This document shows, in pieces, positions 6,276 to 13,280 of a DNA stretch of 13,997 nucleotides (its first letter is position 1; each line of letters begins with the position of its first letter). The notes under the pieces were generated by a model. That model was given only the letters and a program-made list of their open reading frames with translations, ran no database searches and had not been told where the DNA came from. Where the stretch lies: positions 630,181 through 644,177 of the forward strand of contig MU646442.1 in NCBI GenBank assembly GCA_026770585.1. Reading direction: 5' to 3'. The DNA is from Baffinella frigidus. Its lineage: Eukaryota; Cryptophyceae; Cryptomonadales; Baffinellaceae. The position numbers were made by a program, and so were the translations under genes.

Positions 6276-6548
6276 TTTTGCACCGCCCCCCCCCCCCTCC
6301 TCGTAAAAACTTTGTTTCAACCAAAATGCTCAGGTGTTCAAGGCCTACAACTTTGCGAGAGCAAGGTTCTTTAATAAGGTCTCTGCACATTAAGCTGGGA
6401 CAGAAAAGTTAGAGGCAACACAATCAGCTTATTTAGCGGCTAAATAACCTGTTTGTGTTCCTGTCCAAATCCAGAGGGATTTGGTTTAAGTCCGGCAGGT
6501 GAGGAGCCAGGGGGTGAAAATGCTGGTGGAATGAGGCCTGGCGCGAAC
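6276..6548. other. Gene-free spacer with poly-C tract
   Basis: It contains a C-run at about 6288-6297 and the small inverted repeat cttatttagc-ggctaaataa (6428-6447). There is no gene evidence; the 5975-6412 open frame is a read-through of repeat copies. Confidence 0.35.
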
Positions 6549-6998
6549 GCGATCCGAAAGCAAACATGCTTTCTCTGCAGTCCTTTCTACGGAAGGGCGT
6601 GTCGTTGGCATATGTTGGGAGAAATTAAAACCTAAAGGACCTAAAGGATGCTTGCCCGTGCTCCTGGCGTCCCGGGGGGAGGTGGCGACATTCACGCCGT
6701 GTGAGCCTCGGTCAGTCAGGTAGCGAGCCTCGGCCATGGGCCAGGTCGCGAGCCTCTAGTTGAGTGATGTGAACGGTCAATGAACTCAGGTTTGGTCTCA
6801 GCTTGTGTTGCCTCACGGCCTTGCAGAACGCCTCTCGACCCAAGGGGCATTTTCGCTGCCCTGCGGAAAGCGCGAGGTATGGTCACATGGCCTTTCTACC
6901 GAACCAGTTCCGGTGTCCGCCTATGGTGGCAGTTGAAAGAGCATAAAGGATCTCAAAGGTGTGGCGATGGCTTGATGGGGATGGCTGGGGAGATGTTT

Positions 6999-7046
6999 GG
7001 AAGTTTTGAGGTTTGAAAGTTCTGGGGTTTGGAATTTCGGGGGCGT
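6999..7046 (+). repeat. 16-bp minisatellite, 3 units
   Basis: Units at 6999-7014, 7015-7030 and 7031-7046, related to ggaagttctggggttt. Same family as the longer array at 7315-7457. Confidence 0.7.
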
Positions 7047-7314
7047 AGACGCCGCTCAAAACACTACGAGGTACCGTGCTTAAGTTAATCATTGGATTCT
7101 TGCCCAAGAAACACGCCAAAAGTCGACAACAATTTGTCACGCTCGTTCACGAGCCTCTGCAGTGGAGAGCTCAACGCAATCCGGAAGCAAAAATGCTTTC
7201 TTTGCGGATCCTCTCTACGGAAGGGCGTGTTGGCATAAATATGTTGGGAGCATTTTAAACCTCAACATTTCCGGGGAGTCACGTGCCCCGTAGCCTTCCG
7301 AGTGGTCTGGTGCT

Positions 7315-7457
7315 GGAACTTTTGGGGTTCGGAATTTCTGGGGGTTGGAATATCTGGGGGTTGGAATTTCTGGAGATCGGCATTTCTGTTGTTTAAATTT
7401 CTGGGTTTTGGAAGTTCAAGTGTTTTGAAATTTTGGGGGTTGGAAGTACTGGGGATC
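7315..7457 (+). repeat. 16-bp minisatellite, 9 units
   Basis: Nine contiguous units begin at 7315, 7331, 7347, 7363, 7379, 7395 (15 bp), 7410, 7426 and 7442, with consensus ggaatttctgggggtt. A 16-bp period shifts reading frame every unit, which argues against coding function, although the minus strand stays open over 7262-7477. The array lies 52 bp after the last copy of the hairpin repeat family. Confidence 0.85.
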
Positions 7458-7521
7458 TTTTGTGGCTTGTAAGCCATTGGCTGGTGTTTGAGCCGTTTTC
7501 ATTGTTTCCACACCACACAGT

Positions 7522-7608
7522 GGACTTCGAAGGGATTTCGAATAACCCCTAAGCAATAAGACCTAAGACCCTACGGTAGGCAATCTGTAGAGACATCAGG
7601 GGGGTTCC
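7522..7608 (-). repeat. Empty-site relative of the MITE 2 target
   Basis: Read on the minus strand, this aligns with 1531-1600 joined to 1751-1769. The single gaat tetramer at 7540-7543 sits where the other locus has the element plus duplicated attc. This gives internal evidence for the insertion event and its exact limits. Confidence 0.8.
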
Positions 7609-7645
7609 TCCCAAATTCCAGTTTCCCCCGAAACCTTAAAACCCA

Positions 7646-7716
7646 AATCCCAAACTCCCAACTCCCAGTTTCTCTCCGACAAAAAAAAATCCTTCAGTTG
7701 ATAGCTAATGTCAACT
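7646..7716 (+). repeat. Direct repeat partner of 7864-7936
   Basis: Both segments share caactcccagtttctctc, an A-rich run, ccttcagtt and taatgtcaac/gaatgtcaac, in the same order. They bracket the first telomere-like array at 7792-7854, so the array lies within a duplicated unit of about 215 bp. Confidence 0.65.
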
Positions 7717-7791
7717 CGTCCACTTAAAAGTGATGGTCAAATGAAAACATAAAATAAAATCCATGCACTCAACCCCCCACCCTCAAAACCC

Positions 7792-7854
7792 CTACCCCAA
7801 AACCTAAACCCTAAACCCTAAACCCTGAACCCTAAACCCTATACCCTCAACCCA
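7792..7854 (-). repeat. Telomere-like array, C-strand orientation
   Basis: Runs of cctaaaccctaaaccctaaa with variants (ctgaaccc, ctataccc). This is TTTAGGG-type repeat, as used at telomeres of plants and most green algae, here on the minus strand. It is interstitial because unrelated repeats flank both sides. Confidence 0.8.
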
Positions 7855-7863
7855 AACACCAAC

Positions 7864-7936
7864 TCCCAACTCCCAACTCCCAGTTTCTCTCAAAAAATAA
7901 AATCCCTACCTCCTTCAGTTTGAAACTGAATGTCAA
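7864..7936 (+). repeat. Direct repeat partner of 7646-7716
   Basis: Diverged copy of 7646-7716, immediately after the first telomere-like array. Contains a caactccc tandem expansion (3 copies of 8 bp) at its start. Confidence 0.65.
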
Positions 7937-7991
7937 CGGTCAAACTGATAATTAATTTTGTGGCTTAAATGTCCGGATTTCCCTCTGAATA

Positions 7992-8149
7992 TAGGGTTCA
8001 GGGTTTAGGGTTTAGGGTTTAGGGTGTAGGGTGTAGGGTGTAGGGTGTAGGGTGTAGGGTTTACGGTGTAGGGTGTAGGGTTGAGGGTTTAGGCTCTAGG
8101 GTTTAGGGATGAGGTTGTAGGAATGAAGGTTTAGGGTTCAGGGTTTAGG
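7992..8149 (+). repeat. Telomere-like array, G-strand orientation
   Basis: Opens with canonical gggtttagggtttaggg, passes into a homogeneous block of tgtaggg variants (about 8024-8080), and ends with degenerate units (ttgagggtttaggctctagg, gatgagg). The orientation is opposite to both neighbouring arrays. Confidence 0.85.
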
Positions 8150-8415
8150 TCAAGTTAGTAAGTCCACTTCGCAGACGGGGCTCCTCGCGGCGATTGTGGT
8201 CCTAGGGTGTGTTCGTTGTATTATGAGACCCGGTGTTCGTTGTATTATGTGTTCGTTGTATTATGAGACCCGGTTCACTGGATGTCAGGATTCTAGTTCA
8301 AAGGGTTCCAGGGTCCTCATGACGGAGGGGGTGCCGTGCCGCGCTCAACCAGAGGTCTACATGGGTACCTCGCTCATAAGGGTTCTGATAAGGACGAGGC
8401 GTTTTTGAGCAAAAT
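8150..8415. other. Spacer between opposed telomere-like arrays
   Basis: 266 bp without telomere repeat. It includes a small tandem: gtgttcgttgtattat at 8209-8224, 8233-8248 and 8249-8264, with gagacccg after the first and third. The open frame 8196-8408 crosses this tandem and shows no protein features. Nothing identifies the spacer further. Confidence 0.6.
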
Positions 8416-8728
8416 ACCTAAATCCTTAACCCTGAACCCTGCACCCTGAAATTGAAACCCTCACCCCTCACCCCCCACCCCTAAACCCTAAACCCTAAAC
8501 TCTAAACCCTAAACCCTGACCCCTGACCCCTAAACCCTAAACCCTAAACCCTACACCCTACACCCTGCACCCTACACCCTGCACCCTACACCCTACACCC
8601 TAAACCCTCACCCTAAGCCCTAAGCCCTAAACCCTAAAGCCTAAACCCTAAACTCTCAACTCTAAACCCTAAACCCCAAACCCTTAACCCTAAACCCTAA
8701 ACCCTAAACCCTAAACCCTAAACCCTAC
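8416..8728 (-). repeat. Telomere-like array, C-strand orientation (long)
   Basis: About 310 bp of ccctaaa units with variant blocks. A tgtaggg/tgcaggg-type block (cctacaccctgcaccc) lies at about 8549-8605, the same variant that dominates the opposed array at 7992-8149. The right end (8688-8728) is nearly pure canonical repeat and stops abruptly at unique sequence (cgtgactgcc). Confidence 0.9.
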
Positions 8729-8816
8729 CGTGACTGCCTGACGTGTATTCAACTAACATGGGCAGCATGTTGCAATCCCGAGGTGCTTGAGTTTGACTGA
8801 CAGCATCCCAGGAAGA

Positions 8817-8878
8817 AGAGACTTTTATTGAACTTATGACGTCGGACCATACACTTAAAGCGTCTAGAGAGGGCTCAA
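8817..8878. repeat. Dispersed repeat, inverse copy of 2207-2270
   Basis: See the partner at 2207-2270. Here it is read from agagacttttattgaactta to gagagggctc on the plus strand. Its right neighbour contains ggacctaaatg, similar to tails of the 3790-7263 repeat family. Confidence 0.75.
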
Positions 8879-9019
8879 ACCAAGTTCTTCTTAAGGACCT
8901 AAATGTACAACCGGACCTACTTACCTAGGACCAGGAACAGTGTTTCCTGCTGGTTGCTCCCGCCATAATTTAGGAGGTTCATTCATCCATCGAGGCGAAA
9001 GCTCATCCAGGGCTCACAT

Positions 9020-9503
9020 TCAGGGTTTCGGGCATTTCGTCTTGACCCCCCCTAATCGGATATTCCGGTTGCTCTTGCACGCGTCTTCAACCCCAAACCC
9101 CGGGAGCTCCGCTTCCCGGAGCATCGGCATGAGGTCAACCCCCCTGACCACATTCCGCACTTTCCCCTCATCGCACGTGGGTGGCAACGGCTTGCTCCAC
9201 GGGAAATTGCTCGAGAGCCGCCTGTGTACACAGTGGGTACAGCGACCTTTAGCTTGGCTACGGCATAAGCTGGGGAAACGGAGAACCTCTCCAATCAATC
9301 GGAATTGCTCGGAATTACCCCATGAGGTAGATGCCGGAATCGCGCGGGTAATCGACGACCTTGACGCACCCGGGGACCCGTGTGCAACCGAGGAGGCTTT
9401 TGACGCCGGCGTCGACCTTCCTGGTGTTGGCCAAGGGTTGGTCACGAGACTGGATAGGGAGGTAAAGATGTATGCACGTGCAGAGTCACTCCTAGTTGGC
9501 TAA
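9020..9503. other. Stop-poor stretch, coding status unclear
   Basis: Long frames are open on both strands: plus 8940-9503 (187 codons) and minus 9020-9445 and 9052-9294. On the minus strand, protein-like pieces occur in different frames: KVVDYPRDSGIYLMG upstream, then AYAVAKLKVAVPTVYTGGSR, then VRNVVRGVDLMPMLREAELP. This would fit a frameshifted pseudogene. On the plus strand, the C-terminal part is acidic and also protein-like (ARVIDDLDAPGDP...). No domain is recognised. I cannot choose a strand, and neither reading may be real. Confidence 0.25.
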
Positions 9504-9876
9504 TCCCTGGTTGTTTATGGCTACTGAGGGGACATCGCGTAGAGTTTCGCTCCAAGGGTTGGACAAGAAAATGAGAACACGCTGCCAGGACCCCATCAGG
9601 AAAGTAGTGTGGCTAGTGTGGCCCACGAGTTCCAGCGAAGGCCGCCAATCAGGTTTTTAGCTTGGGTACGGATAAAAAGAGTTGAGCCTCCATCCTGAAT
9701 GCCCCCCCAAAACTGGTATATAAACTGGTGCCCCCCCCCCCCCCGATTTCCAGTTTCAGGTTTTAACAAACAACTGGTAGTGATGAAACTGATAAAGTGG
9801 TTCTCGTCGGCCACACTAATTTTGTCCACAATATTTTTTTTGGACAGGCCCGCTTCGGGGTAGTCATGACGACGCA
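9504..9876. other. Gene-free stretch with poly-C tract
   Basis: A run of 14 C at 9731-9744 is bracketed by aaactgg(t) copies (9711-9716, 9723-9728) and their inverse (ccagttt, 9750-9756). No gene is supported; the minus frame at 9596-9916 crosses this tract. Confidence 0.4.
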
Positions 9877-10017
9877 CACCTGTGGTCCATGCCGCATGGA
9901 GAAGTGAGGCACTCATCCAGGAGTTTTTTCGGTATTAGACTGAAGAGGCACATCCTATCCTATCCTATCCTATCCTATCCTATCCTATCCTATCCTATCA
10001 CCTGTGGTCCATGCCGC
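9877..10017 (+). repeat. 19-bp direct repeats flanking a 5-bp microsatellite
   Basis: cacctgtggtccatgccgc occurs exactly at 9877-9895 and 9999-10017. Immediately before the second copy lies (atcct)9 at 9952-9996. The repeat pair is long for a transposition footprint and may instead reflect a local duplication. Confidence 0.8.
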
Positions 10018-10285
10018 CCGCGCGCAGCGCTCCTTTCGATCGGACGAAGTCCTCCCGCCGCACCACCACCGCCTGCACCAGAGCATTTTTTTTTCTCGTT
10101 CGTGGTCTCTGAGGCTCAAAACCTGGACCAGAGCAAAAAAAAGGTCGCAACCGCCGCCGGCGTGGGTCGGCGTGGGTCGGTGGGGAACTCCGATACCCGG
10201 TAGGTGTTGCTCCGATGCCCGCTAGGTGGGGAGTGTTGGCCCAACTGGGTGGCACGTGTTGGATCTAATACAGGGCAGCAGCAGT
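10018..10285. other. Gene-free, short tandem motifs
   Basis: It contains duplicated gcgtgggtcg (about 10158-10177) and cgatacccggtaggtg / cgatgcccgctaggtg (10190-10228), both small direct repeats. The overlapping frames on either strand lack protein-like features. Confidence 0.4.
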
Positions 10286-10348
10286 GAGATTGATAATTTA
10301 TTGCCAAACAACCAGCGTCAGCGCCGCACATGCTACGCATTGTGCCAC
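10286..10348 (-). repeat. 63-bp repeat, copy 1
   Basis: Exact match over 63 bp to 13082-13144 (gagattgataatttattgcc ... attgtgccac). Read on the minus strand it carries ggcaataaattatc, so it may derive from the 3' end of a transcript with an AATAAA-like signal, but no adjoining coding sequence is recognised. Confidence 0.85.
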
Positions 10349-10436
10349 ATGGAGATAGCACACTGTTTGACCTGTGCGAGCGACGGACCGCTCCTCCATG
10401 GCTGCTTCGCGCGCCTCCCGACCTGAGAAAGACCGG

Positions 10437-10515
10437 TAATTTATTGCCAAACAACAGCACCGCACATGCTACGCGTTGTGCCACTTACTGAACCCCTGTC
10501 GGCCGCTCATACGAG
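10437..10515 (-). repeat. 63-bp repeat, copy 2 (diverged, extended)
   Basis: Related to copies at 10286 and 13082 but with a short deletion (caacagcaccgcac) and several substitutions. It shares with copy 3 the extension ttactg-acccc-tgtcggccgctcatacgag, which copy 1 lacks, so copy 1 is truncated or its flank was replaced. Confidence 0.8.
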
Positions 10516-10713
10516 ACCCGACCTGACAGCATGCGGGCAGTCTTGATCTAGCCGACTGTCTTGCGTGAAGCAAACGTGGCTTCACTCAAAAACCACGCCC
10601 CCAGATTCACTTTCGCTAACCCCTAAATGAAAGTTGACACACCTGAGCCAGATCAAGGCAGTGTGGTAGGAGGTTCGAATCGGGAACTCCGATCACGGCA
10701 CTCCATATACGTA

Positions 10714-10811
10714 TATAAACCCCCTACCCTCCTACCCACACTACCCACACAGAACACTCGTTTATAAACCCCCTACCCTCCTTCCCACACTACCCACACA
10801 GAACACTCGTT
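10714..10811 (+). repeat. Tandem duplication, 49 bp x 2
   Basis: 10714-10762 and 10763-10811 differ at one base (cctacccac versus ccttcccac). Each starts tataaaccccctaccctcct and ends gaacactcgtt. Each therefore presents a TATAAA-like box followed by a C-rich tract, but no transcript start or downstream gene is evident. Confidence 0.9.
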
Positions 10812-11283
10812 AATAGAGGCAATACGCGTCAACAGGGGGGGGGAGAAGCACACCGTGGCCCACCAGCCACCAGAAGTGAACCTAATCGAGCGATCTCAAA
10901 AGTTGATTTCCCCTGGGTGGTAAAGGCTCATTGCCCGCAGGTCTCCAAATCGCGAGGGCTGGTGGAAGCACACCGTGGCAGAGCGCGGCGGGACTGAGAC
11001 CGAAAGGCAACAAACGTCAATCAGGGGAGCAAAGCGCGGGTGGGGGGGTACCTGACAGCGCACTCCACCACCCTCTCCGGAGGCTGCCCTGTCCACTGTC
11101 ACCTGCAGGCGGGTGAGAGTCAAACCCAATGGCTCCAACAGTCCGTGCTATGCTCTGGCAGTCACAAGGCTGCATCACCACCAATCCTCACGGGAGGACC
11201 CAATCGTCGATTTTAAGACCTCAGACTTCCCCCGCAGAAGGGTCAGATCTGACCCCTCTGTCGAAGGGAAATGGCACCAAAAA
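10812..11283. other. Gene-free region downstream of the glycosyltransferase-like gene
   Basis: gaagcacaccgtggc is repeated at 10845-10859 and 10965-10979, and the neighbouring gcaat-cgtcaa-cagggg pattern also recurs (about 10820 and 11008), pointing to an old duplication. G-runs are present (10835-10843). Short frames on both strands (for example minus 10896-11138) are not protein-like. No AATAAA signal was seen just after the gene's stop. Confidence 0.4.
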
Positions 11284-12252
11284 TCAGTCGATTTGGAGGG
11301 TTGGTGGCACCTTGGTGAGGTAGCGGTGCACCACGAGCATCGCGCGTAGCGTTGGTGGCGCGGCGTGGATGTGTTTGCGCGCGGTTGACAACAAACCGTC
11401 CATGAAAAACGGCGCCACCACGTCATCGCCATCGATGCGAACAGTGATCACCCATGGACAGCTCTCCTTCTGCACGAGATGCATCGCTGCGGCCCCTTGA
11501 CTGCTGTTGACCACCCTCACCAGATTCTCCGGCAGGATGTGCCGAGCCACCAGTCCAAACTCTGCAGACGAAAACCCGGGTCCGGCAAGGACTCGAAACC
11601 GGAGGTCTGTCTGCGCTCCCAAGCTCCGCATCAGGAAAGCTGCATGCCATCGCACAAACGCTGCTCGGTACTCTGGCGTCCACTGCTTGAACGACGCGGG
11701 GCTCATTACAAACACACATCCTTCGAACTCTCCCTCCCCATCGCTGCGATTCTTCCCAACCCCATGCGCTGTGATTCCTTCCAAATCCCTGCGCTTCGAT
11801 TTCTCCAAACCTCCTTTGCTTCGATTCATCCCAACCCCCTGCGCTGCGATTCCTCCCAAGGAAACGTGCCCTGCGATGCGATTCCCCCCGGCGCTGCTAT
11901 TCTTCCCAACTTCGCCTTGCTCCAGGGCACGTTGGCCAGGACTGCGAGCCATACTCCCGCGTACGCGTGATGTGTTCCTCCCACCCCCCTGCGCTCTAGC
12001 TGCGCTGCGATTGCCCCCGGCGCTGCGATTCATCCCGACCACCGCATCGATCGCCAAGTCCCGTCGGCCTTCACCTTTCGCCATCTCCAGCCCGGCCGCA
12101 ATCCTACTTACGTGTGATGTGTTCCCCTGAACCAATTCCGAACCTTGAAGATGTCGCTGGGTGTACAGGTTGTGGAGGGCCAGGGCGAAGCAGAGCAGGA
12201 AAATCAAGAGTGAGGCAGAGCGCACGCCTCTTGGGAAGCGGCGGCTGAACAT
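11284..12252 (-). CDS. Type II membrane glycosyltransferase-like protein
   Basis: 322 aa, single open exon from the ATG at 12252. Residues 1-11 are basic, and 12-27 (SASLLIFLLCFALALH) form a hydrophobic signal-anchor, giving the layout of a Golgi type II enzyme. Residues 30-175 form a low-complexity stem with seven N-x-S/T sequons (N44, N75, N81, N93, N118, N143, N168). From about 178 the sequence becomes globular: FVMSPASFKQWTPEYRAAF, then LMRSLGAQTDLRFRVL (207-222), a LPEN at 240-243 and W-V-I-T-V-R-I-D-G-D-D (267-277). The order SL-xQTD-xF ... LPE ... RxDxDD matches the putative rhamnosyltransferase family (Pfam Rhamno_transf), where the acidic cluster is thought to bind the metal/nucleotide-sugar. 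Only about 45 residues follow the acidic motif, shorter than I expect for the family, so the C terminus may be lost or lie beyond an unrecognised intron. Substrate unknown. Confidence 0.65.
   Translation of the reverse strand: MFSRRFPRGVRSASLLIFLLCFALALHNLYTQRHLQGSELVQGNTSHVSRIAAGLEMAKGEGRRDLAIDAVVGMNRSAGGNRSAARAQGGGRNTSRVRGSMARSPGQRALEQGEVGKNSSAGGNRIAGHVSLGGIAAQGVGMNRSKGGLEKSKRRDLEGITAHGVGKNRSDGEGEFEGCVFVMSPASFKQWTPEYRAAFVRWHAAFLMRSLGAQTDLRFRVLAGPGFSSAEFGLVARHILPENLVRVVNSSQGAAAMHLVQKESCPWVITVRIDGDDVVAPFFMDGLLSTARKHIHAAPPTLRAMLVVHRYLTKVPPTLQID
11743..11867 (-). repeat. 25-bp tandem repeat inside the stem coding region
   Basis: Units start at 11743, 11768, 11793, 11818 and 11843 (plus-strand consensus gctgcgattcntcccaaccc). 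In the minus-strand gene each unit shifts frame by one, reading in turn KNRSDG, GITAHG, EKSKRR, MNRSKG and GIAAQG, with no stop in any frame. Looser copies of the gctgcgatt core continue at 12004 and 12022. Confidence 0.8.
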
Positions 12253-12560
12253 GGAGGATCGCGCGGGCAGGCAGGGGCGGTGCGTGAGCTCTGGCGTGTG
12301 CCCCCCCTCAAATCGAATTTGACCAGTACCACCCTGGATGGAAATTTGGTATTTTGAGCATTCTTAAGTCAACTCCCTTGGGCATTGTGGCGCCCCCGTG
12401 ATGAATGGATCTGGTACAAAAAGGTCTAATATGTATTTTAGTGGTATAAATCATGTCAACTTTTGCGATAAAGGGTTATTCGGGATTGGCCGCAAGTCCC
12501 CTCCAGGGTGGTCCCGGACTCAAAATCAAGGCTCGGCGTAGTCAGGTAGTTTTTTTTTGG
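12253..12560. other. Upstream region of the glycosyltransferase-like gene
   Basis: This 308-bp stretch precedes the minus-strand ATG and should contain its promoter and 5' UTR, but no TATA box or initiator at a convincing distance is seen. 12364-12379 (ttcttaagtcaactcc) matches the foldback element's arm (36-51) with one difference, and 12471-12482 (aagggttattcg) matches the second element's target (1591-1600 plus 1755), possibly remnants of a decayed insertion. Confidence 0.4.
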
Positions 12561-12797
12561 AAACGGTAACAGAGCTCTGTTCCCGCGAACGGTAACACGG
12601 AATTCTGGGACTACCTGTTACCTACCTTGGTAACGGTAACAGGCTCTCAGGACCTCTGCCTTGTTACCAAGTAAACTCGGTAACAGGGCTCCTGGACCTC
12701 GACGATGTTACCGATTTCTTAAGGTCGAAAACTGCAGTTTCTGACTGTTTTTCGCAGAGCAAGAAGCACGCAGTCACTCAGCAACAGAAGCACTCCC

Positions 12798-12894
12798 ACA
12801 TGTTTTATTGAGAAACAGCGCCACACTTCACCCAGCAAAAGATCCACACACATGCTTTATTGTTGACATAATTTTCAGCACCACACATCACATC
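12798..12894 (-). repeat. Duplicated 3'-end-like segments
   Basis: cacatgttttattgagaaacagcgccacac (12797-12826) and cacatgctttattgttgacataattttcagcaccacac (12849-12886) are diverged direct copies, about 52 bp apart. On the minus strand each contains caataaa followed by catgtg. This resembles duplicated polyadenylation-signal regions, but no coding exon is recognised upstream on that strand. Confidence 0.4.
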
Positions 12895-13081
12895 CTAATC
12901 TCGAAGGGCCTAGACGGAGGCGTGGCCCATCCACAGGACCCTACGGTATCATCCACAGCACCCTCTAGGGGTGCTAGGAACACGCAAGGCAGTCACGACC
13001 GACCGTCTGGCTTCGGCGTCCGTTCACGAGCCTGCCGGCGGGGCTGTTTCCGTGGAACGGCGCCTGCTTGTCGGTAACAGA

Positions 13082-13176
13082 GAGATTGATAATTTATTGC
13101 CAAACAACCAGCGTCAGCGCCGCACATGCTACGCATTGTGCCACTTACTGTACCCCGTGTCGGCCGCTCATACGAG
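13082..13176 (-). repeat. 63-bp repeat, copy 3 (longest)
   Basis: Contains the exact 63-bp match to 10286-10348 plus the extension shared with 10437-10515, so it is the fullest version. It starts next to a cggtaacag motif (13071-13079) of the GGTAAC cluster. The 10437 copy lacks that motif, so the repeat and the cluster may be independent. Confidence 0.85.
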
Positions 13177-13280
13177 CATTTTCCGGATGGATTCTAACTC
13201 CACCTCCTACATGTCGGTAACACGGTAACAGGGAATCGGTTCCGTTCCCGGTAACGGTAACAGAACCTCTGTCGGTTACC

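Larger units (their letters stand above)
3790..7263 (+). repeat. Repeat family with hairpin and (CCTAAAGGA)n tail
   Basis: About 17 full or partial copies, all in plus orientation. A long copy (for example 4836-4971) has, in order: cacgagcctctgcactgg, a hairpin gaaagca-aaaa-tgctttc (4871-4888), a second small hairpin (cctttctacggaagg in other copies), gtgtcgttgg, tgttgggag, and a tail of 1-3 acctaaagg units. Cores of recognised copies: 3804-3845, 3915-4042, 4054-4123, 4836-4971, 4981-5098, 5101-5212, 5330-5462, 5463-5575, 5581-5640, 5650-5762, 5977-6062, 6063-6145, 6146-6200, 6210-6275, 6549-6648, 6882-6960 and 7147-7263. Two subfamilies are seen: A (...gggcgtgtcgttggcatatg) and B (...ccagttccggtgtccgcc). 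Open frames such as 3762-4343 are by-products of the repeats. Confidence 0.85.

Noticed and set aside
3790-7263. LTR retrotransposon cluster
   Set aside because: No paired LTRs, primer-binding site, polypurine tract, or gag/pol motifs; units are too short and hairpin-containing.
9188-9250. VPTVYTGGSR on the minus strand as an RNase H 'YTDGS' motif
   Set aside because: The key Asp is replaced by Gly, neighbouring catalytic residues are absent and the frame is short. Too weak to claim a retroelement.
10672-10681. ggttcgaatc, matching a tRNA T-loop / Pol III B box
   Set aside because: The flanking bases do not pair as a T stem (ggagg against cggga), and no A box, anticodon arm or acceptor stem is found at proper spacing.
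11479-12130. Plus-strand open frames of 163 and 207 codons
   Set aside because: They are antisense to the glycosyltransferase-like gene. Their openness follows from its GC-rich codons and the 25-bp repeats, and they contain no coherent domain.
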